Below, in pieces: positions 9,092 to 17,467 of a DNA stretch of 64,000 bases. This stretch comes from Sphingopyxis sp. PAMC25046 (GTDB lineage: Bacteria > Pseudomonadota > Alphaproteobacteria > Sphingomonadales > Sphingomonadaceae). The position numbers and the translations under genes are program-made. Under the pieces are notes generated by a model. It was not told the DNA's origin and made no database searches. It was given only the letters and a program-made list of their open reading frames with translations. The number at the start of each line of letters is the position of its first letter. Within the stretch, counting starts at the first letter, position 1. The stretch lies in the NCBI RefSeq assembly GCF_004795895.1, contig NZ_CP039250.1, positions 2,170,001-2,234,000 on the forward strand, written 5' to 3'.

Positions 9092-9388
9092 ATGACCAAT
9101 GCACTGAAACTGTCGCTCGCCGCTTCGGCCGTCCTCGCCATGGCCGCGGGCACCGCAATCGGCGGAACCGCTGTCGCCGCTGAGGGCGCCAAGGAAAAAT
9201 GCTACGGCGTCGCGCTGAAGGGCAAGAATGATTGCGCCGCCGGACCGGGCACGAGCTGCGCCGGCACCTCGACCGTCGACTATCAGGGCAATGCCTGGAA
9301 GCATGTCCCTGCCGGCAGCTGCACCAAGATGGGCGGCACGCTGACCGCGCACAAGGGCAACGCCAAGCCGGTCGCCAAGAAGGGCTGA
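9092..9388 (+). CDS. bufA: bufferin-type metallophore precursor (DUF2282, BufA1-like)
   Basis: A 98-residue precursor with a signal peptide (about residues 1-30, ending AVAA) and exactly four cysteines in the mature part: C37, C48, C56 and C77. They sit in the contexts [23 protein letters not shown] and [10 protein letters not shown], which match DUF2282 bufferins. In characterised members the maturation enzymes BufB/BufC convert central cysteines to thiooxazoles, and the exported peptide binds copper in the periplasm. A good ribosome site (GGGAG) precedes the ATG. It is the first gene of a six-gene operon whose downstream genes supply the enzymes and the regulator. Only one bufA is present. 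Confidence 0.9.
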   Translation: MTNALKLSLAASAVLAMAAGTAIGGTAVAAEGAKEKCYGVALKGKNDCAAGPGTSCAGTSTVDYQGNAWKHVPAGSCTKMGGTLTAHKGNAKPVAKKG

Positions 9389-9393
9389 CGCGC

Positions 9394-10257
9394 GTGACCG
9401 TTTCCCTGACTTCGCCGTTGCCCGCACGCGCCGGCATCGGGCTCAAACCGCAGCACTATGCCGATGTGCTGGCGGCGGCGGAGCAGGGAACGGCGCCCGC
9501 CTGGGCCGAAGTCCACCCCCAGAATTACTTCGGCGCGGGCGGGCCGCCGCACCGCTGGCTGACCGCGATCGCCGAGCATCTGCCGCTGAGTTTCCATTCG
9601 GTCGGGCTGTCGCTGGGATCTGCGTTGGGCGCGGACGAGGGCGAGCTCGAAGCGCTGGCGGCGCTTTGCCGCCGCTATAATCCTGCGATGGTTTCCGATC
9701 ATCTGAGCTGGAGCAACGGGCCCAACGACAAGTTTCCGGACCTGCTGCCGATTCCCTATAGCCACGCGGCGCTCGATCATTTCACTGCCGAGGTCGGCCG
9801 CGTGCAGGACCGGCTGCGCCGGCGGATCCTGATCGAAAATCCCTCGCGCTATCTCGCCTATGCCGGCGACGACTGGGACGAGGTCGATTTCCTGCACGAG
9901 CTTTGCCGGCGTGGCGGCTGCGGCCTGCTGCTCGATATCAACAATGTCGAGGTTTCGGCCTTCAATCTCGGGCTCGATCCGGTGGCGTGGTTGGGCGCCT
10001 TCGACCCGCGCCATGTCGGCGAAATTCATGTCGCGGGGCATGTCGTCAAGAACGACGATATGGGCGGTACGATCGCGATCGACGATCATGGGTCGCCCGT
10101 GCGCGCGAGTTGCTGGGACCTGCTGGCCCGATTCCTCGACCGATCCGGCCCGAGGCCCGTGCTGGTCGAATGGGATAGCGAAATTCCCGATTACACGACC
10201 TTGATCGCGGAGGTGGCGAAGGCCGACGCACTGCTGCGGGCGCCCGCTTATGCTTGA
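9394..10257 (+). CDS. bufB: MNIO family enzyme BufB (DUF692)
   Basis: A 287-residue DUF692 protein, predicted to be a multinuclear non-heme iron-dependent oxidase that modifies cysteines of the bufferin precursor. Typical family segments are GIGLKPQHY at the start, EVHPQNYFG, HSVGLSLG, VSDHLSW, IENPSRY, LLLDINNVEVSAFN and EIHVAGH; their His, Asp and Glu residues would hold the metal cluster in a TIM barrel. I chose the GTG at 9394, six bases after the bufA stop, because homologous sequence begins just after it. An upstream in-frame opening would overlap bufA and lacks family similarity. The 3' end overlaps bufC by eight bases. Confidence 0.9.
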   Translation: MTVSLTSPLPARAGIGLKPQHYADVLAAAEQGTAPAWAEVHPQNYFGAGGPPHRWLTAIAEHLPLSFHSVGLSLGSALGADEGELEALAALCRRYNPAMVSDHLSWSNGPNDKFPDLLPIPYSHAALDHFTAEVGRVQDRLRRRILIENPSRYLAYAGDDWDEVDFLHELCRRGGCGLLLDINNVEVSAFNLGLDPVAWLGAFDPRHVGEIHVAGHVVKNDDMGGTIAIDDHGSPVRASCWDLLARFLDRSGPRPVLVEWDSEIPDYTTLIAEVAKADALLRAPAYA

Positions 10258-10948
10258 GCAGGGGCAGGCGGCAATAGCTGCGACCTTGCTGCGCGGCCCC
10301 GCCCATCTGCCGCCCGACCTGTTTGCGGGAGGCGAGGCCGCCGTGCTGCGCGGCCTTCGCGTTCACGCCAACACCATATCGCACGCACGACTCGTCGCGC
10401 TCGAAGAGACGTTTCCGCGCACCCGTGCTTATCTGGGCGACGAGGAATTCAACCTTCTGTCGCACCGCTTTGTCGAAGAAGGCGGGGCGGAACGCCGGTC
10501 GTTGAACGACATCGGCGCGACCTTTGCCGAACGGCTCGCCAATCCGCGCGCCGCCGACCTCGCGCGCGTTGAATGGGCCTGGCTCGAAAGCTATCATGCA
10601 GCCGATGCACCCGCGCTGGCGCTGCCCGAACTGCTCGGCCTCGGCGAAGCCGGCCTACTAAGCCTTCCGGTCCGGCTTCACCCGGCAACGCGTGTCGTGG
10701 TGCTTGCCAGCGACGCCGCGCCGGTGGTTGATCCGGCCTTTGCGCCCGATACGCGGGCGCTGCTCGTAACGCGCCCCGACGCCGACGTCCGCCTGTTCGC
10801 GATCGAGCCCGTCGCTGTGGCGGCGCTCGGCATGGCGCAAGAAATCGCACCGATCGGTAACCTCATCGCGCATCTCGCCGAACAGCATCCCGACGGCGGC
10901 GCGGCCATCGCGGCGCTGATCGAGACCGGGGCTTTCGAAAGGGTTTGA
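10250..10948 (+). CDS. bufC: BufC, DUF2063 partner of the MNIO enzyme
   Basis: A 232-residue protein with the DUF2063 N-terminal pattern: FAGGEAAVLRGLRVHANTIS-type sequence, then LEETFPRTRAYLGDEEFNLL. In bufferin systems and related MNIO pathways this protein presents the precursor peptide to the oxidase. The older database name calls it DNA-binding, but its position in the operon argues for a recognition role here. The start overlaps bufB by eight bases, consistent with coupled translation and a BufB-BufC complex. No transmembrane helix is seen. Confidence 0.85.
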   Translation: MLEQGQAAIAATLLRGPAHLPPDLFAGGEAAVLRGLRVHANTISHARLVALEETFPRTRAYLGDEEFNLLSHRFVEEGGAERRSLNDIGATFAERLANPRAADLARVEWAWLESYHAADAPALALPELLGLGEAGLLSLPVRLHPATRVVVLASDAAPVVDPAFAPDTRALLVTRPDADVRLFAIEPVAVAALGMAQEIAPIGNLIAHLAEQHPDGGAAIAALIETGAFERV

Positions 10949-10951
10949 GCG

Positions 10952-11410
10952 ATGAACGCGATTGCGCGATTTTATGACAGGGGCGTAGCGATCGCCGGAT
11001 CGCGGCTTGCCGAAGGGTTCGCACTGTTGCTGCTGCGCGTCGCACTCGCGGGCGTCTTCTGGCGATCGGGGCAGACGAAGGTGGTCGAGGGCAGTTTCCT
11101 GCAGATCGATCCGTCGCAATATGACCTGTTCCGCAGCGAATTTTCCGGATTACCGCTCGATCCCGCGATCGCGGTGCCGCTCACGGCCTTTTCCGAGCAT
11201 CTGTTCCCCGCGCTGCTGCTCCTCGGCCTCGCGACGCGCGTTTCGGCGGGCGCCTTGCTCGTGATGACGCTCGTTATCCAGATTTTCGTTTTTCCCGACG
11301 CCTGGTGGCCCGTCCATTCACTGTGGGCGGCGATGGCGGCGATCCTGATCGCTCGCGGCGGCGGACTGTTCTCGCTCGACGCGCTGATTGCTAGGGTGCG
11401 CGCGAAATGA
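10952..11410 (+). CDS. DoxX family membrane protein of the buf operon
   Basis: A 152-residue DoxX-like protein with four predicted helices: about residues 17-35 (FALLLLRVALAGVFWRSGQTK), 65-85, 88-105 and 112-130. DoxX proteins are common companions of DUF2282/DUF692/DUF2063 operons, including the gold- and copper-induced operon of Caulobacter. Their biochemical role there is not settled; a redox or membrane-quinone function is often suggested. It begins four bases after bufC and overlaps the sigma-factor gene by four bases (ATGA). Confidence 0.85.
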   Translation: MNAIARFYDRGVAIAGSRLAEGFALLLLRVALAGVFWRSGQTKVVEGSFLQIDPSQYDLFRSEFSGLPLDPAIAVPLTAFSEHLFPALLLLGLATRVSAGALLVMTLVIQIFVFPDAWWPVHSLWAAMAAILIARGGGLFSLDALIARVRAK

Positions 11411-11928
11411 GCATCGACGAACCTTCGCTGGCGCGCTTGATGGCCGCATCGCAGCGGGGGGATCGCAGCGCCTATCGCGCGCTGCTCGTCGATTGCCGCA
11501 AATGGCTCGAACGTTATTTCGCGCGGCGGATCGCGCCGCACCATATCGACGACCTCGTGCAGGAAACGCTCGTGTCGATGCACCGCAAGCTTGCGACATG
11601 GGACAGCGGGCGGGCGTTTCTGCCGTGGCTCGCGGCGATTGCGCGTTACCGCTGGATCGACATGCTGCGTCGCCAGCGTGACGAGGCCGAACTCGGCGAC
11701 AATGATGCAGCGGTCGGCGCCGAGGATGAAGCGATCCATGCGCGGCTGAGCATCGATCATCTGCTGACGCTGTTGCCGCCAAAGCAGGCGCAGGCGATCA
11801 CGCTGGTCAAGATCGAAGGGGCGTCGATCGCCGAGGCATCGCAGATTTGCGGGCAGAGCGAGTCGCTCGTCAAAGTGAATATCCACCGCGGGCTCAAGAA
11901 GCTCGCCGAACTGATTGAAAGCGAATGA
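11407..11928 (+). CDS. sigF: ECF RNA polymerase sigma factor, SigF type
   Basis: A 173-residue sigma-70 family member of the extracytoplasmic-function type. Region 2 contains HHIDDLVQETLVSMHRKLATWD and LPWLAAIARYRWIDMLRR; region 4 contains LPPKQAQAITLVKIEGASIAEASQ followed by the helix-turn-helix. There is no region 1 or 3. In Caulobacter the SigF/NrsF pair controls the orthologous operon and responds to chromium, cadmium, gold or copper stress. The gene overlaps doxX by four bases and is followed after one base by its probable anti-sigma gene. Confidence 0.88.
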   Translation: MSIDEPSLARLMAASQRGDRSAYRALLVDCRKWLERYFARRIAPHHIDDLVQETLVSMHRKLATWDSGRAFLPWLAAIARYRWIDMLRRQRDEAELGDNDAAVGAEDEAIHARLSIDHLLTLLPPKQAQAITLVKIEGASIAEASQICGQSESLVKVNIHRGLKKLAELIESE

Positions 11929-11929
11929 G

Positions 11930-12577
11930 ATGAAGGACGCATCGATCGACGATCTGATCGACGAGCTGGCGGGGGAACTGACGCCCGTTCGCCCGCGCCG
12001 CGTCGCGCGCGGATCCGCATGGGTCGCCGCCGGCTGGGTGGCGGGCGCCGCCGCCTTGCTGCTGATCTTCGGGCTGCGCGAGGATCTCGCGGTGCGCGGA
12101 ATGCCGCCCCTTTCAATGCTCGCCTTCTGGCTGACCGCCGCAACCGGCCTCGCGGCGACATGGAGCGCACTGCGCATGGGCCTACCCGGCGTCGGGCGCG
12201 ATTATGGCGGCTGGCGTTGGGCCGTCGGCGCCTCGCTGTCGCTGCCGCTAGCGGCCCTCGTCGCGTGCATCACCGACGGCCATGCGGCGATGGAATCCGC
12301 GCGCCACGGCTTTGGCCTACGCTGCCTCTTGCAAGGCGTCGCATCGGGCCTCGGCGTCGGCGCGGCGCTGTTCTTCTGGCTCAAGGCCGGCGCGCCGACG
12401 TCGCCGACGCGCGCGGGCTGGGTCATCGGCATCGCCGCGGGCGCTGCGGGCGCGACGATCGTTGCGCTTCATTGCGCGAGCGATGACGTCGTCCACATCG
12501 CGCTCTGGCACGGCGCTGCCGTCCTGTTTTCGGCGTTTGCGGGGCGGCTGGTTCTGCCGCGTTTTCTACGCTGGTAG
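11930..12577 (+). CDS. nrsF: NrsF-type membrane anti-sigma factor (DUF1109)
   Basis: A 215-residue protein with a cytoplasmic N-terminus of about 28 residues (MKDASIDDLIDELAGELTPV) and six membrane helices, the DUF1109 architecture. Two cysteines, C132 in HGFGLRCLL and C182 in ALHCASDD, lie at the positions expected for the metal- or redox-sensing cysteines of Caulobacter NrsF. It would hold the preceding sigma factor inactive until metal stress. I chose the ATG at 11930, immediately after the sigF stop; a TTG at 11915 is possible but less likely. It is the last gene of the operon. Confidence 0.88.
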   Translation: MKDASIDDLIDELAGELTPVRPRRVARGSAWVAAGWVAGAAALLLIFGLREDLAVRGMPPLSMLAFWLTAATGLAATWSALRMGLPGVGRDYGGWRWAVGASLSLPLAALVACITDGHAAMESARHGFGLRCLLQGVASGLGVGAALFFWLKAGAPTSPTRAGWVIGIAAGAAGATIVALHCASDDVVHIALWHGAAVLFSAFAGRLVLPRFLRW

Positions 12578-12684
12578 ATGCGTCACCCACATCCGATCGC
12601 TTGCATACGCCGCGTCCGATCCGCGGCGGAGGCGATCCAACGCGCGCGTCCGCGTCCGCCGAGAACCTGAAAATCGTCGAAATT

Positions 12685-12760
12685 TGGTGAGCCCTGCTGG
12701 GTTCGAACCAGCGACCTACTGATTAAAAGTCAGTTGCTCTACCGACTGAGCTAAGGGCCC
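12685..12760 (-). tRNA. tRNA-Lys (anticodon TTT)
   Basis: Read on the minus strand, a full 76-base cloverleaf is present: acceptor GGGCCCT pairing with AGGGCTC, D arm GCTC...GAGC, anticodon stem ACTGA/TCAGT with loop CTTTTAA, TpsiC arm GCTGG-TTCGAAC-CCAGC, and an encoded CCA end. The anticodon TTT reads lysine codons AAA and AAG. Confidence 0.97.
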
Positions 12761-12803
12761 ATCCGGCGCCGGAATCTCGCGGCGCGCGAAGTGAGCCGTC
12801 GCC

Positions 12804-13325
12804 CTAGTGCGCGGAGCCGCCCCGGTCAACCGGCTTCGGACGCGTCAGGCGCGCGGCGAGTTGGCGGATGCTGCGTCCGGTCAGCGGATGCTGCCATTCG
12901 GGGACGATCGCGCGGAGCGGGCCGAGCACAAACGCGCGGTTGGACATGGCGGGATGCGGAATCGTCAACGCCGCGTCAGACCAGACGCCCCCCGACCAGA
13001 GCAATATATCGAGATCGAGCGTGCGCGCGCTCCAGCGCTGGCCCGTGCGGCGGCCGAAATCCGCTTCGATCTCTTGCAGGCGCGCGAGCATTTCGGGCGG
13101 GCTCAGCTGTGAGGCGACGAGCGCGACGGCGTTCGCATAGCGCCGGCGCGACGGGCCGAGCGGATCGCTCGCGATGATCGGGCTCGCATCGACGGCCTCG
13201 ATGTCGTCGCTTTCGAGCGCGGCGAGTGCGGCGAGCAGCACCGCACGCGGATCGCCGTAGCGCGCGTGGCGACGGTTCGAGCCGAGGCCGATGGCATAAA
13301 GGGGGAGCGGCATTGCATTGCTCAT
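12804..13325 (-). CDS. folK: 2-amino-4-hydroxy-6-hydroxymethyldihydropteridine pyrophosphokinase
   Basis: A 173-residue HPPK, which transfers pyrophosphate from ATP to hydroxymethyl-dihydropterin in folate synthesis. Diagnostic motifs are YAIGLGSNR at the start, a Y-N pair in RRRYANAVALV, RWSARTLDLDILLW (catalytic Asp-Leu-Asp) and IPHPAMSNRAFVL. The start at 13325 (MSNAMPLPL) fits the family; a longer frame reaching 13367 adds unrelated sequence and would overlap the divergent glycosylase gene. Confidence 0.93.
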   Translation of the reverse strand: MSNAMPLPLYAIGLGSNRRHARYGDPRAVLLAALAALESDDIEAVDASPIIASDPLGPSRRRYANAVALVASQLSPPEMLARLQEIEADFGRRTGQRWSARTLDLDILLWSGGVWSDAALTIPHPAMSNRAFVLGPLRAIVPEWQHPLTGRSIRQLAARLTRPKPVDRGGSAH

Positions 13326-13348
13326 GCCCTCGCGCCTATCGCAGCCGC

Positions 13349-14038
13349 ATGGAAATTGGTAGCCCATTGGCCGGAACCGAGCCGCCGCGCGATTGCCCGC
13401 GCTGCCCGCGTCTTGTCGCTTTGCGGCGCGAATGCCGGGCCGAGCATCCCGACTGGTGGAACGCGCCCGTCCACGCCTTCGGCGATCCCGATGCGTGGCT
13501 GGCGTTCGCGGGATTGGCGCCGGGCAAGCATGGCGCGAACCGCACCGGGCGACCGTTCACTGGCGACTATGCCGGCGACCTCTTGTTCGCAACGCTCGCC
13601 GAATTCGGGCTGAGCCGGGGGCGATATGATGCGCGGATCGACGATGGTCTGACGCTCGACGGCGCGATCATCGTCAACAGCGTCAAATGCCTGCCGCCGC
13701 AGAACAGGCCGACGCCGATGGAAATCGCAAATTGCCGGCCCTTTTTCGAGCGTCAGCTTGCGGCCTTGCCGAACGTGTGCGTGATCATCGCGCTCGGACG
13801 GATCGCCCACGATGCGACGCTGCGTGCCGCAGGCAAGCGCCTCGCCGCGTACCCTTTCGCGCATGGCGCGGTCCACGCGCTGTCCGATGGGCGGCATCTC
13901 GTCGATAGCTATCATTGCTCGCGCTACAACACGAACACCGGACGGCTGACGCCCGCGATGTTCGCCGACGTCTTCCGCACCGCGCTGGCGCTGAAGGATC
14001 AGACGAGCGGGCCGAATTCCTCGACCAGCCCGCGGTAA
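13349..14038 (+). CDS. uracil-DNA glycosylase family protein (family 5-like)
   Basis: A 229-residue [4Fe-4S] uracil-DNA glycosylase that would remove uracil or related lesions from DNA. It starts with the cluster ligands CPRCPRLVALRREC. It has motif 1 as GLAPGKHGANRTGRPFTGD and NSVKCLPPQNRPTPMEI, and ends with DSYHCSRYNTNTGRLT, which carries the last cysteine and the motif 2 histidine. The pattern in motif 1 (no polar residue straight after GLAPG) is typical of family 5 (UdgB). Start ATG 13349 faces folK. The last 40 bases overlap the convergent rppH. Confidence 0.85.
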   Translation: MEIGSPLAGTEPPRDCPRCPRLVALRRECRAEHPDWWNAPVHAFGDPDAWLAFAGLAPGKHGANRTGRPFTGDYAGDLLFATLAEFGLSRGRYDARIDDGLTLDGAIIVNSVKCLPPQNRPTPMEIANCRPFFERQLAALPNVCVIIALGRIAHDATLRAAGKRLAAYPFAHGAVHALSDGRHLVDSYHCSRYNTNTGRLTPAMFADVFRTALALKDQTSGPNSSTSPR

Positions 14039-14475
14039 AGCGCGCGCTTGAACGGGACGATCAGTTTCTCGATCTCACCCAGTTCGGCCCATTTCCACGC
14101 GCGGAATTCCTGATGTTTGGTGTGGATGTTGACGTCGCTGTCCTCCCCCATGAAACGCATCAGGAACCAATGCTGGCGTTGGCCGCGATATTTTCCGCCC
14201 CACATCTTGCCGATCAGATGGTCGGGCAGGTCGTAGAAATATTCCTCGCGGCCGCGCGCAATGATCTCGACCAGTCCGCCATGAACGCCGGTTTCCTCGC
14301 CGAGTTCGCGGATCGCAGCCGTTTCGGCATCCTCGCCATCGTCGATCCCGCCTTGCGGCATCTGCCACGCCTCGCTCGAGGTATCTAGTCGCTGGCCGAC
14401 GAAGATGCGGCCGTCGCGGTTGGCGAGCATGACGCCCGCGCAGGGGCGATAGGGAAGTTTGCTGTGGTCGATCAT
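13999..14475 (-). CDS. rppH: RNA pyrophosphohydrolase (Nudix)
   Basis: A 158-residue Nudix hydrolase that removes pyrophosphate from the 5' end of mRNA and so starts RNase E decay. The Nudix box is complete (GGIDDGEDAE, then AAIRELGEETGV), and RppH-type sequence surrounds it: YRPCAGVMLANRDGRIFVGQR, WQMPQGG, YRGQRQHWFLMRF. The start at 14475 overlaps the upstream esterase gene by four bases (ATGA). The longer minus-strand frame above it is the wrong frame of the esterase. The 3' end overlaps the glycosylase gene by 40 bases. Confidence 0.93.
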   Translation of the reverse strand: MIDHSKLPYRPCAGVMLANRDGRIFVGQRLDTSSEAWQMPQGGIDDGEDAETAAIRELGEETGVHGGLVEIIARGREEYFYDLPDHLIGKMWGGKYRGQRQHWFLMRFMGEDSDVNIHTKHQEFRAWKWAELGEIEKLIVPFKRALYRGLVEEFGPLV

Positions 14476-15419
14476 CGCGCCCCGGTAGCTTCGGCGACGA
14501 TCGCCTTCAATACCGTCAATGCACCGCGAATATCTTCGCGCGCGCTCGGAATGCCCTGCGACAGGTTGATATAGCCGTGGATATTGCCCTTCGCCTCGCG
14601 ATAGGTCGTCGGCACGCCGGCTTCGATCAGCTTTGCGGCATAGGCGCGGCCCTGATCGCGCAACGGGTCTAGACCCGCGGTGATCAGCAAGGTCGGCGGC
14701 AGGCCCTCGGCCGGGAAATCGAGCGGCGAGGCGCGATAGTCGGCTGGGTCGGCGGCATAATGGTTGCCGAACCACGTCATGCTGCCCTGCGTCAGCAAAT
14801 GGCCCTCGCCGAAATCGCGATAGCTTTGCCAGTCGTCGTGCGTCGTCACGGCGGGATAGATGGGATGGATTGCGACGACCGGTTTCGACGCCGGCTTGTC
14901 GCGGAGCGTCAGCGCGGTGGCGATCGTCAGGTTGCCGCCGGCGCTTTCGCCCGAGAGCACGAGCCCCGTGCAGGGGATATTGTCGGCGACCCAGCGCGTC
15001 GCAGCTTCGCAATCCTCCGGCGCGGCGGGGAAGGGGTGTTCGGGCGCGAGGCGATAGTCGATTGCGATCACCGGCATGTCGAGCTGCCGCGCGGCCTCGG
15101 CGCAATAAGGATCGTGCGTGTCGAGATCGCCGATCACCCAGCCGCCGCCGTGGTAGAAGACCATCACCGGCCCCGTTTCGCGGCCCGGATGGCTATCATA
15201 GATTCGGATCGGAATATCGCCCGCTGGGCCGGGAATCGTGCGATCTTCGACCTTCGCGATCTCGCCGCGCGGAACGTCGGCGAGCTGGCCCATCACCCGG
15301 AACATCTCGCGCGCACCCGCGGGCGGCAGCTCCTCCATCTTCGGGCCTTCCTGTGCATTCAGAAAGGCAAGGAAAGCCGCCACATCGGGGCGCGCCTGCT
15401 GGGTGGTGCCGTCGGTCAT
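14472..15419 (-). CDS. alpha/beta hydrolase, hormone-sensitive-lipase family esterase
   Basis: A 315-residue carboxylesterase of the HSL family. It has the oxyanion motif FYHGGGWVIGD, the nucleophile serine in SGESAGG, the acid in ITAGLDPLRDQG and the histidine in GNIHGYINL. No signal peptide is seen, so it is probably cytoplasmic. Natural substrates of such enzymes are usually short acyl esters, and nothing nearby narrows that down. It is co-transcribed with rppH through a four-base overlap. Confidence 0.88.
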   Translation of the reverse strand: MTDGTTQQARPDVAAFLAFLNAQEGPKMEELPPAGAREMFRVMGQLADVPRGEIAKVEDRTIPGPAGDIPIRIYDSHPGRETGPVMVFYHGGGWVIGDLDTHDPYCAEAARQLDMPVIAIDYRLAPEHPFPAAPEDCEAATRWVADNIPCTGLVLSGESAGGNLTIATALTLRDKPASKPVVAIHPIYPAVTTHDDWQSYRDFGEGHLLTQGSMTWFGNHYAADPADYRASPLDFPAEGLPPTLLITAGLDPLRDQGRAYAAKLIEAGVPTTYREAKGNIHGYINLSQGIPSAREDIRGALTVLKAIVAEATGAR

Positions 15420-15603
15420 TCGCGTCTCTCCCTGATCGATATTTTTGCCATGCTATTCGGTATCGGCGGAGTAAATTCAATCCCGAAATGAAACTCACCT
15501 GCGCTTCACCCTTTGCGGCGCACAATTTTTTCTCAATTGCGGCTTAGGGCGCAGAGGCCTACGCCCATGTCACAGGTTCGCAAGATTTGAGGCAGAGAAA
15601 AAA

Positions 15604-17466
15604 ATGGCGACAGCGGTAGAGGACCGGGCCGACGGCGAGCGGCAGTCCCCCCTTTCGGATGCAGTGGTGGTGCGGTTCGCCGGCGACAGCGGCGACGGGA
15701 TGCAGTTGACCGGCGGGCAATTTACCTTGTCATCGGCGCTTGCGGGTAATGATTTTGCGACCTTCCCCGATTTCCCCGCCGAAATCCGCGCGCCGCAGGG
15801 TACGCTGTTCGGTGTCTCGGCGTTTCAGATCAATTTCGGTTCATCGGCGATCGACACCGCGGGCGACGCGCCCGACGTGCTCGTCGCGATGAACCCCGCG
15901 GCGCTCAAGACCAATGTCCCACAGCTGAAACCGGGCGGGCTGATCATTGCCGACGAGGGCGAGTTCAACGACCGCAACCTCGCCAAGGCGAAATATGACG
16001 CCAACCCGCTCGACGACGGCAGCCTTGCGAAGTGGCAGCTGCTGAAACTCAACATCAGCCAGCTGACAATGGACGCGGTGAAGCCCTTTGGGCTCGGCAA
16101 CAAGGAAGCGCTGCGCTGCAAGAATATGTGGACGCTGGGGCTCGCGCTCTGGATGTTCGACCGCGACCGCCAGCCGCTCGTCGACTGGCTCAACGCCAAA
16201 TTCGCCAAGGCGCCCGACCTCGCGGCCGCGAACGTCGCGGCGCTCAACGCAGGGCACGCCTATGGCGAGACCGCCGAGCTCGCGGGGCCGCTGAAACAAC
16301 ATCATGTCGATCCGGCGCCGGTCGCGCCCGGCCTTTACCGCACGCTCACCGGCGCCGAGGGCATCGCGCTCGGCCTCGTCGCGGGCGCGCAGCTTGCCAA
16401 GCTGCCGATGTTCTTCGGCGGCTATCCGATCACTCCGGCGTCGGCGATCCTGCATCATTTGTCGCGGCTCAAGGAATATGACGTCACGACCTTCCAGGCC
16501 GAAGACGAGATCGCCGCGATCTGCTCGGCGATCGGCGCGAGCTATGGCGGTTCGCTTGGCGTCACCAGCTCGTCGGGTCCGGGCATCGCGCTGAAGGGCG
16601 AGGCAATGGGTCTCGCGATCATGACCGAGCTGCCGCTTGTCATCGTCAATTCGCAGCGCGGCGGTCCCTCGACCGGCCTGCCGACCAAGACCGAACAGTC
16701 GGACCTTTATCAGGCGGTGTACGGCCGCAACGGCGACGCACCGATGCCCGTCGTCGCCGCGCGCTCGCCCGGCGACGCGTTCGAATGCGCGATCGAGGCG
16801 GTGCGCATCGCGGTGCAATATATGACTCCGGTGATGCTGCTCACCGACGGTTATATCGCGAATGCCGCCGAACCTTGGGCGGTGCCCGACCTCACGACTT
16901 ATGAAGCGTTTCCGGTCGAGTTCCTCGCCGAAGTGCCAGAGGGCGGTTTCAAGCCCTATGGCCGCGACGAAAAGCTCGCGCGCCCATGGGTCAAGCCCGG
17001 CACCCCCGGCCTGCTCCACCGCATCGGCGGGATCGAGAAGGAAGTCGACACGGGCCACATCAATTATGCGCCGGGCAATCACCAGACGATGACCGACATC
17101 CGCAAGGACAAGATCGACGGGATCAAGGTCCCCGATCAGGTCGTCGAACTCGGCGCCGAGGGTGGCAAGCTGGCGGTCGTCGGCTGGGGCTCGACCTTCG
17201 GCCCGATCCATCAGGCGGTACGCCGCCAGCGGGCACAAGGCGCCGATGTCAGCCATATCCATATTCGCCACATCTGGCCGCTGCCCGCCAATCTCGGCGA
17301 GTTGCTCAAGAGCTTTGACAAGGTGATCGTGCCCGAAATGAACACGGGACAGCTCAAGACGGTGCTACGCGACCAGTATCTGGTCGACGCCAAGCCGGTG
17401 AACAAGGTGTCGGGCCAGCCCTTCACCATCGCCGAAATCGAAGCCGCGATCGAGGGAGCCCTCTAA
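15604..17466 (+). CDS. korA: 2-oxoglutarate:ferredoxin oxidoreductase, alpha subunit (gamma-alpha fusion)
   Basis: A 620-residue subunit with the gamma domain first (VVRFAGDSGDGMQLTGGQF, about residues 20-190), then the pyrimidine-binding alpha domain (about 225-620), including GGYPITPASAILHHLS, QAEDEIAAICSAIGASYGG and SSSGPGIALKGEAMG. With the beta subunit it decarboxylates 2-oxoglutarate with reduction of ferredoxin. This two-subunit layout is the KorAB form found in many aerobes, where it can run alongside or replace the dehydrogenase complex. Start ATG follows a GAGGCAGAGA ribosome site. korB follows after one base. Confidence 0.88.
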   Translation: MATAVEDRADGERQSPLSDAVVVRFAGDSGDGMQLTGGQFTLSSALAGNDFATFPDFPAEIRAPQGTLFGVSAFQINFGSSAIDTAGDAPDVLVAMNPAALKTNVPQLKPGGLIIADEGEFNDRNLAKAKYDANPLDDGSLAKWQLLKLNISQLTMDAVKPFGLGNKEALRCKNMWTLGLALWMFDRDRQPLVDWLNAKFAKAPDLAAANVAALNAGHAYGETAELAGPLKQHHVDPAPVAPGLYRTLTGAEGIALGLVAGAQLAKLPMFFGGYPITPASAILHHLSRLKEYDVTTFQAEDEIAAICSAIGASYGGSLGVTSSSGPGIALKGEAMGLAIMTELPLVIVNSQRGGPSTGLPTKTEQSDLYQAVYGRNGDAPMPVVAARSPGDAFECAIEAVRIAVQYMTPVMLLTDGYIANAAEPWAVPDLTTYEAFPVEFLAEVPEGGFKPYGRDEKLARPWVKPGTPGLLHRIGGIEKEVDTGHINYAPGNHQTMTDIRKDKIDGIKVPDQVVELGAEGGKLAVVGWGSTFGPIHQAVRRQRAQGADVSHIHIRHIWPLPANLGELLKSFDKVIVPEMNTGQLKTVLRDQYLVDAKPVNKVSGQPFTIAEIEAAIEGAL

Positions 17467-17467
17467 G

